Notes under the pieces: generated by a model
What the model saw: the letters and a program-made list of their open reading frames with translations, nothing else
Told to the model about the DNA's origin: nothing
Databases searched by the model: none
Made by a program: the position numbers and the translations under genes
DNA from: Chloroflexota bacterium
GTDB lineage: Bacteria > Chloroflexota > Dehalococcoidia > Plut-88900
Length of the DNA: 6,141 nt
Direction of reading: 5' to 3'
Assembly: GCA_022572865.1 (NCBI GenBank)
Contig: JACZVB010000099.1
Location: 1-6,141 of the forward strand
In this document: piece after piece, positions 5,814 to 6,141 of the stretch
Layout: each line of letters starts with the position of its first letter
How positions within the stretch are numbered: position 1 is the first letter of the stretch

Positions 5814-6141
5814 CTAGGCCGGCTCGGGCCTTGGGTCTCCCAGGGGCCCGGTGTCAGGTTCCGATTCCCTGACCGGCTTTTTGGCGGCAGCGCTGACCAG
5901 TTGGGCTGAGACTAGCTGAGCGTAGAGCCCGCCCTTCGCCAGCAGCTCCGAGTGAGTCCCCTCCTCCGCCTTACGGCCGTTATCCAGTACCACAAGCTTA
6001 TCGGCGTCCCGCACGGTAGAGAGGCGGTGGGCTATGACCAGGGTACTCCGGCCTTTCATCAGGCGGCCCAGGGCCTCCCTTACACGCTGCTCGCTTACCG
6101 CATCGAGGTGTGAGGTGGCTTCGTCCAGGATCAGGACCGGG
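5814..6141 (-). CDS. ABC exporter, C-terminal end of ATP-binding domain (cut by window edge)
   Basis: Only the last 108 residues are present; the rest lies beyond base 6141. The fragment opens with the Walker B and D-loop region, [12 protein letters not shown] (residues 2-13), where E7 is the catalytic glutamate. The more usual wording is DEATSALD, so a histidine replaces alanine. The switch histidine H38 follows in [13 protein letters not shown], then [16 protein letters not shown], typical of MsbA/MdlB-like half-transporters with fused membrane and ATPase domains (type IV exporters). The C-terminal tail of about 30 residues is rich in Ala, Pro and charged residues and includes a small internal repeat ([11 protein letters not shown]). 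The transporter would act at the inner membrane; the cargo is unknown. An adjacent partner half-transporter may lie outside the window. No functional link to the amide-hydrolase genes is evident. Confidence 0.9.
   Translation of the reverse strand, partial: PVLILDEATSHLDAVSEQRVREALGRLMKGRSTLVIAHRLSTVRDADKLVVLDNGRKAEEGTHSELLAKGGLYAQLVSAQLVSAAAKKPVRESEPDTGPLGDPRPEPA

Overview
The window looks like chromosomal DNA from a GC-rich, free-living bacterium. By eye the gene content suggests a Chloroflexota/Dehalococcoidia-like lineage: a D-aminoacylase-type amidohydrolase, a hydantoinase-like amidohydrolase, a FAAH-like amidase and a very small zinc-ribbon protein. That taxonomic guess is inference only. 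Strong AGGAGG-type ribosome binding sites point to ordinary bacterial translation.

Layout. Positions 1-764 (minus strand) hold the N-terminal 254 residues of an N-acyl-D-amino-acid deacylase-type metal-dependent amidohydrolase, cut by the window edge. A 572-base divergent intergenic region (765-1336) follows and is rich in inverted repeats. It carries a nested hairpin at 1091-1197 and a perfect 8+8 operator-like palindrome at 1265-1286. On the plus strand come a dihydropyrimidinase/D-hydantoinase-family enzyme (1337-2719) and, 52 bases later, an amidase-signature hydrolase (2772-4163); these are probably one operon. A second intergenic region (4164-4418) contains another nested hairpin and a candidate promoter in front of a 77-residue zinc-ribbon protein that starts with GTG (4419-4652). 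The right-hand part is on the minus strand: an aldo/keto reductase (4848-5657), convergent with the zinc-ribbon gene, and at the edge the C-terminal end of an ABC exporter ATP-binding domain (5814-6141).

How the genes fit together. Three neighbouring enzymes all cleave C-N amide bonds, using two unrelated chemistries: two metal-dependent TIM-barrel amidohydrolases and one Ser-cisSer-Lys amidase. The simplest reading is a small catabolic locus for cyclic amides, ureides or N-acylated amino compounds: ring opening by the hydantoinase-like enzyme, then amide hydrolysis by the amidase and/or deacylase. The true substrates cannot be read from sequence, and no regulator or uptake system for the locus is visible here. 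The aldo/keto reductase and ABC exporter are probably unrelated neighbours. I see no CRISPR array, tRNA, rRNA, transposase or phage gene. The best candidates for something undescribed are the non-coding structures in the two intergenic regions, not a new protein system.
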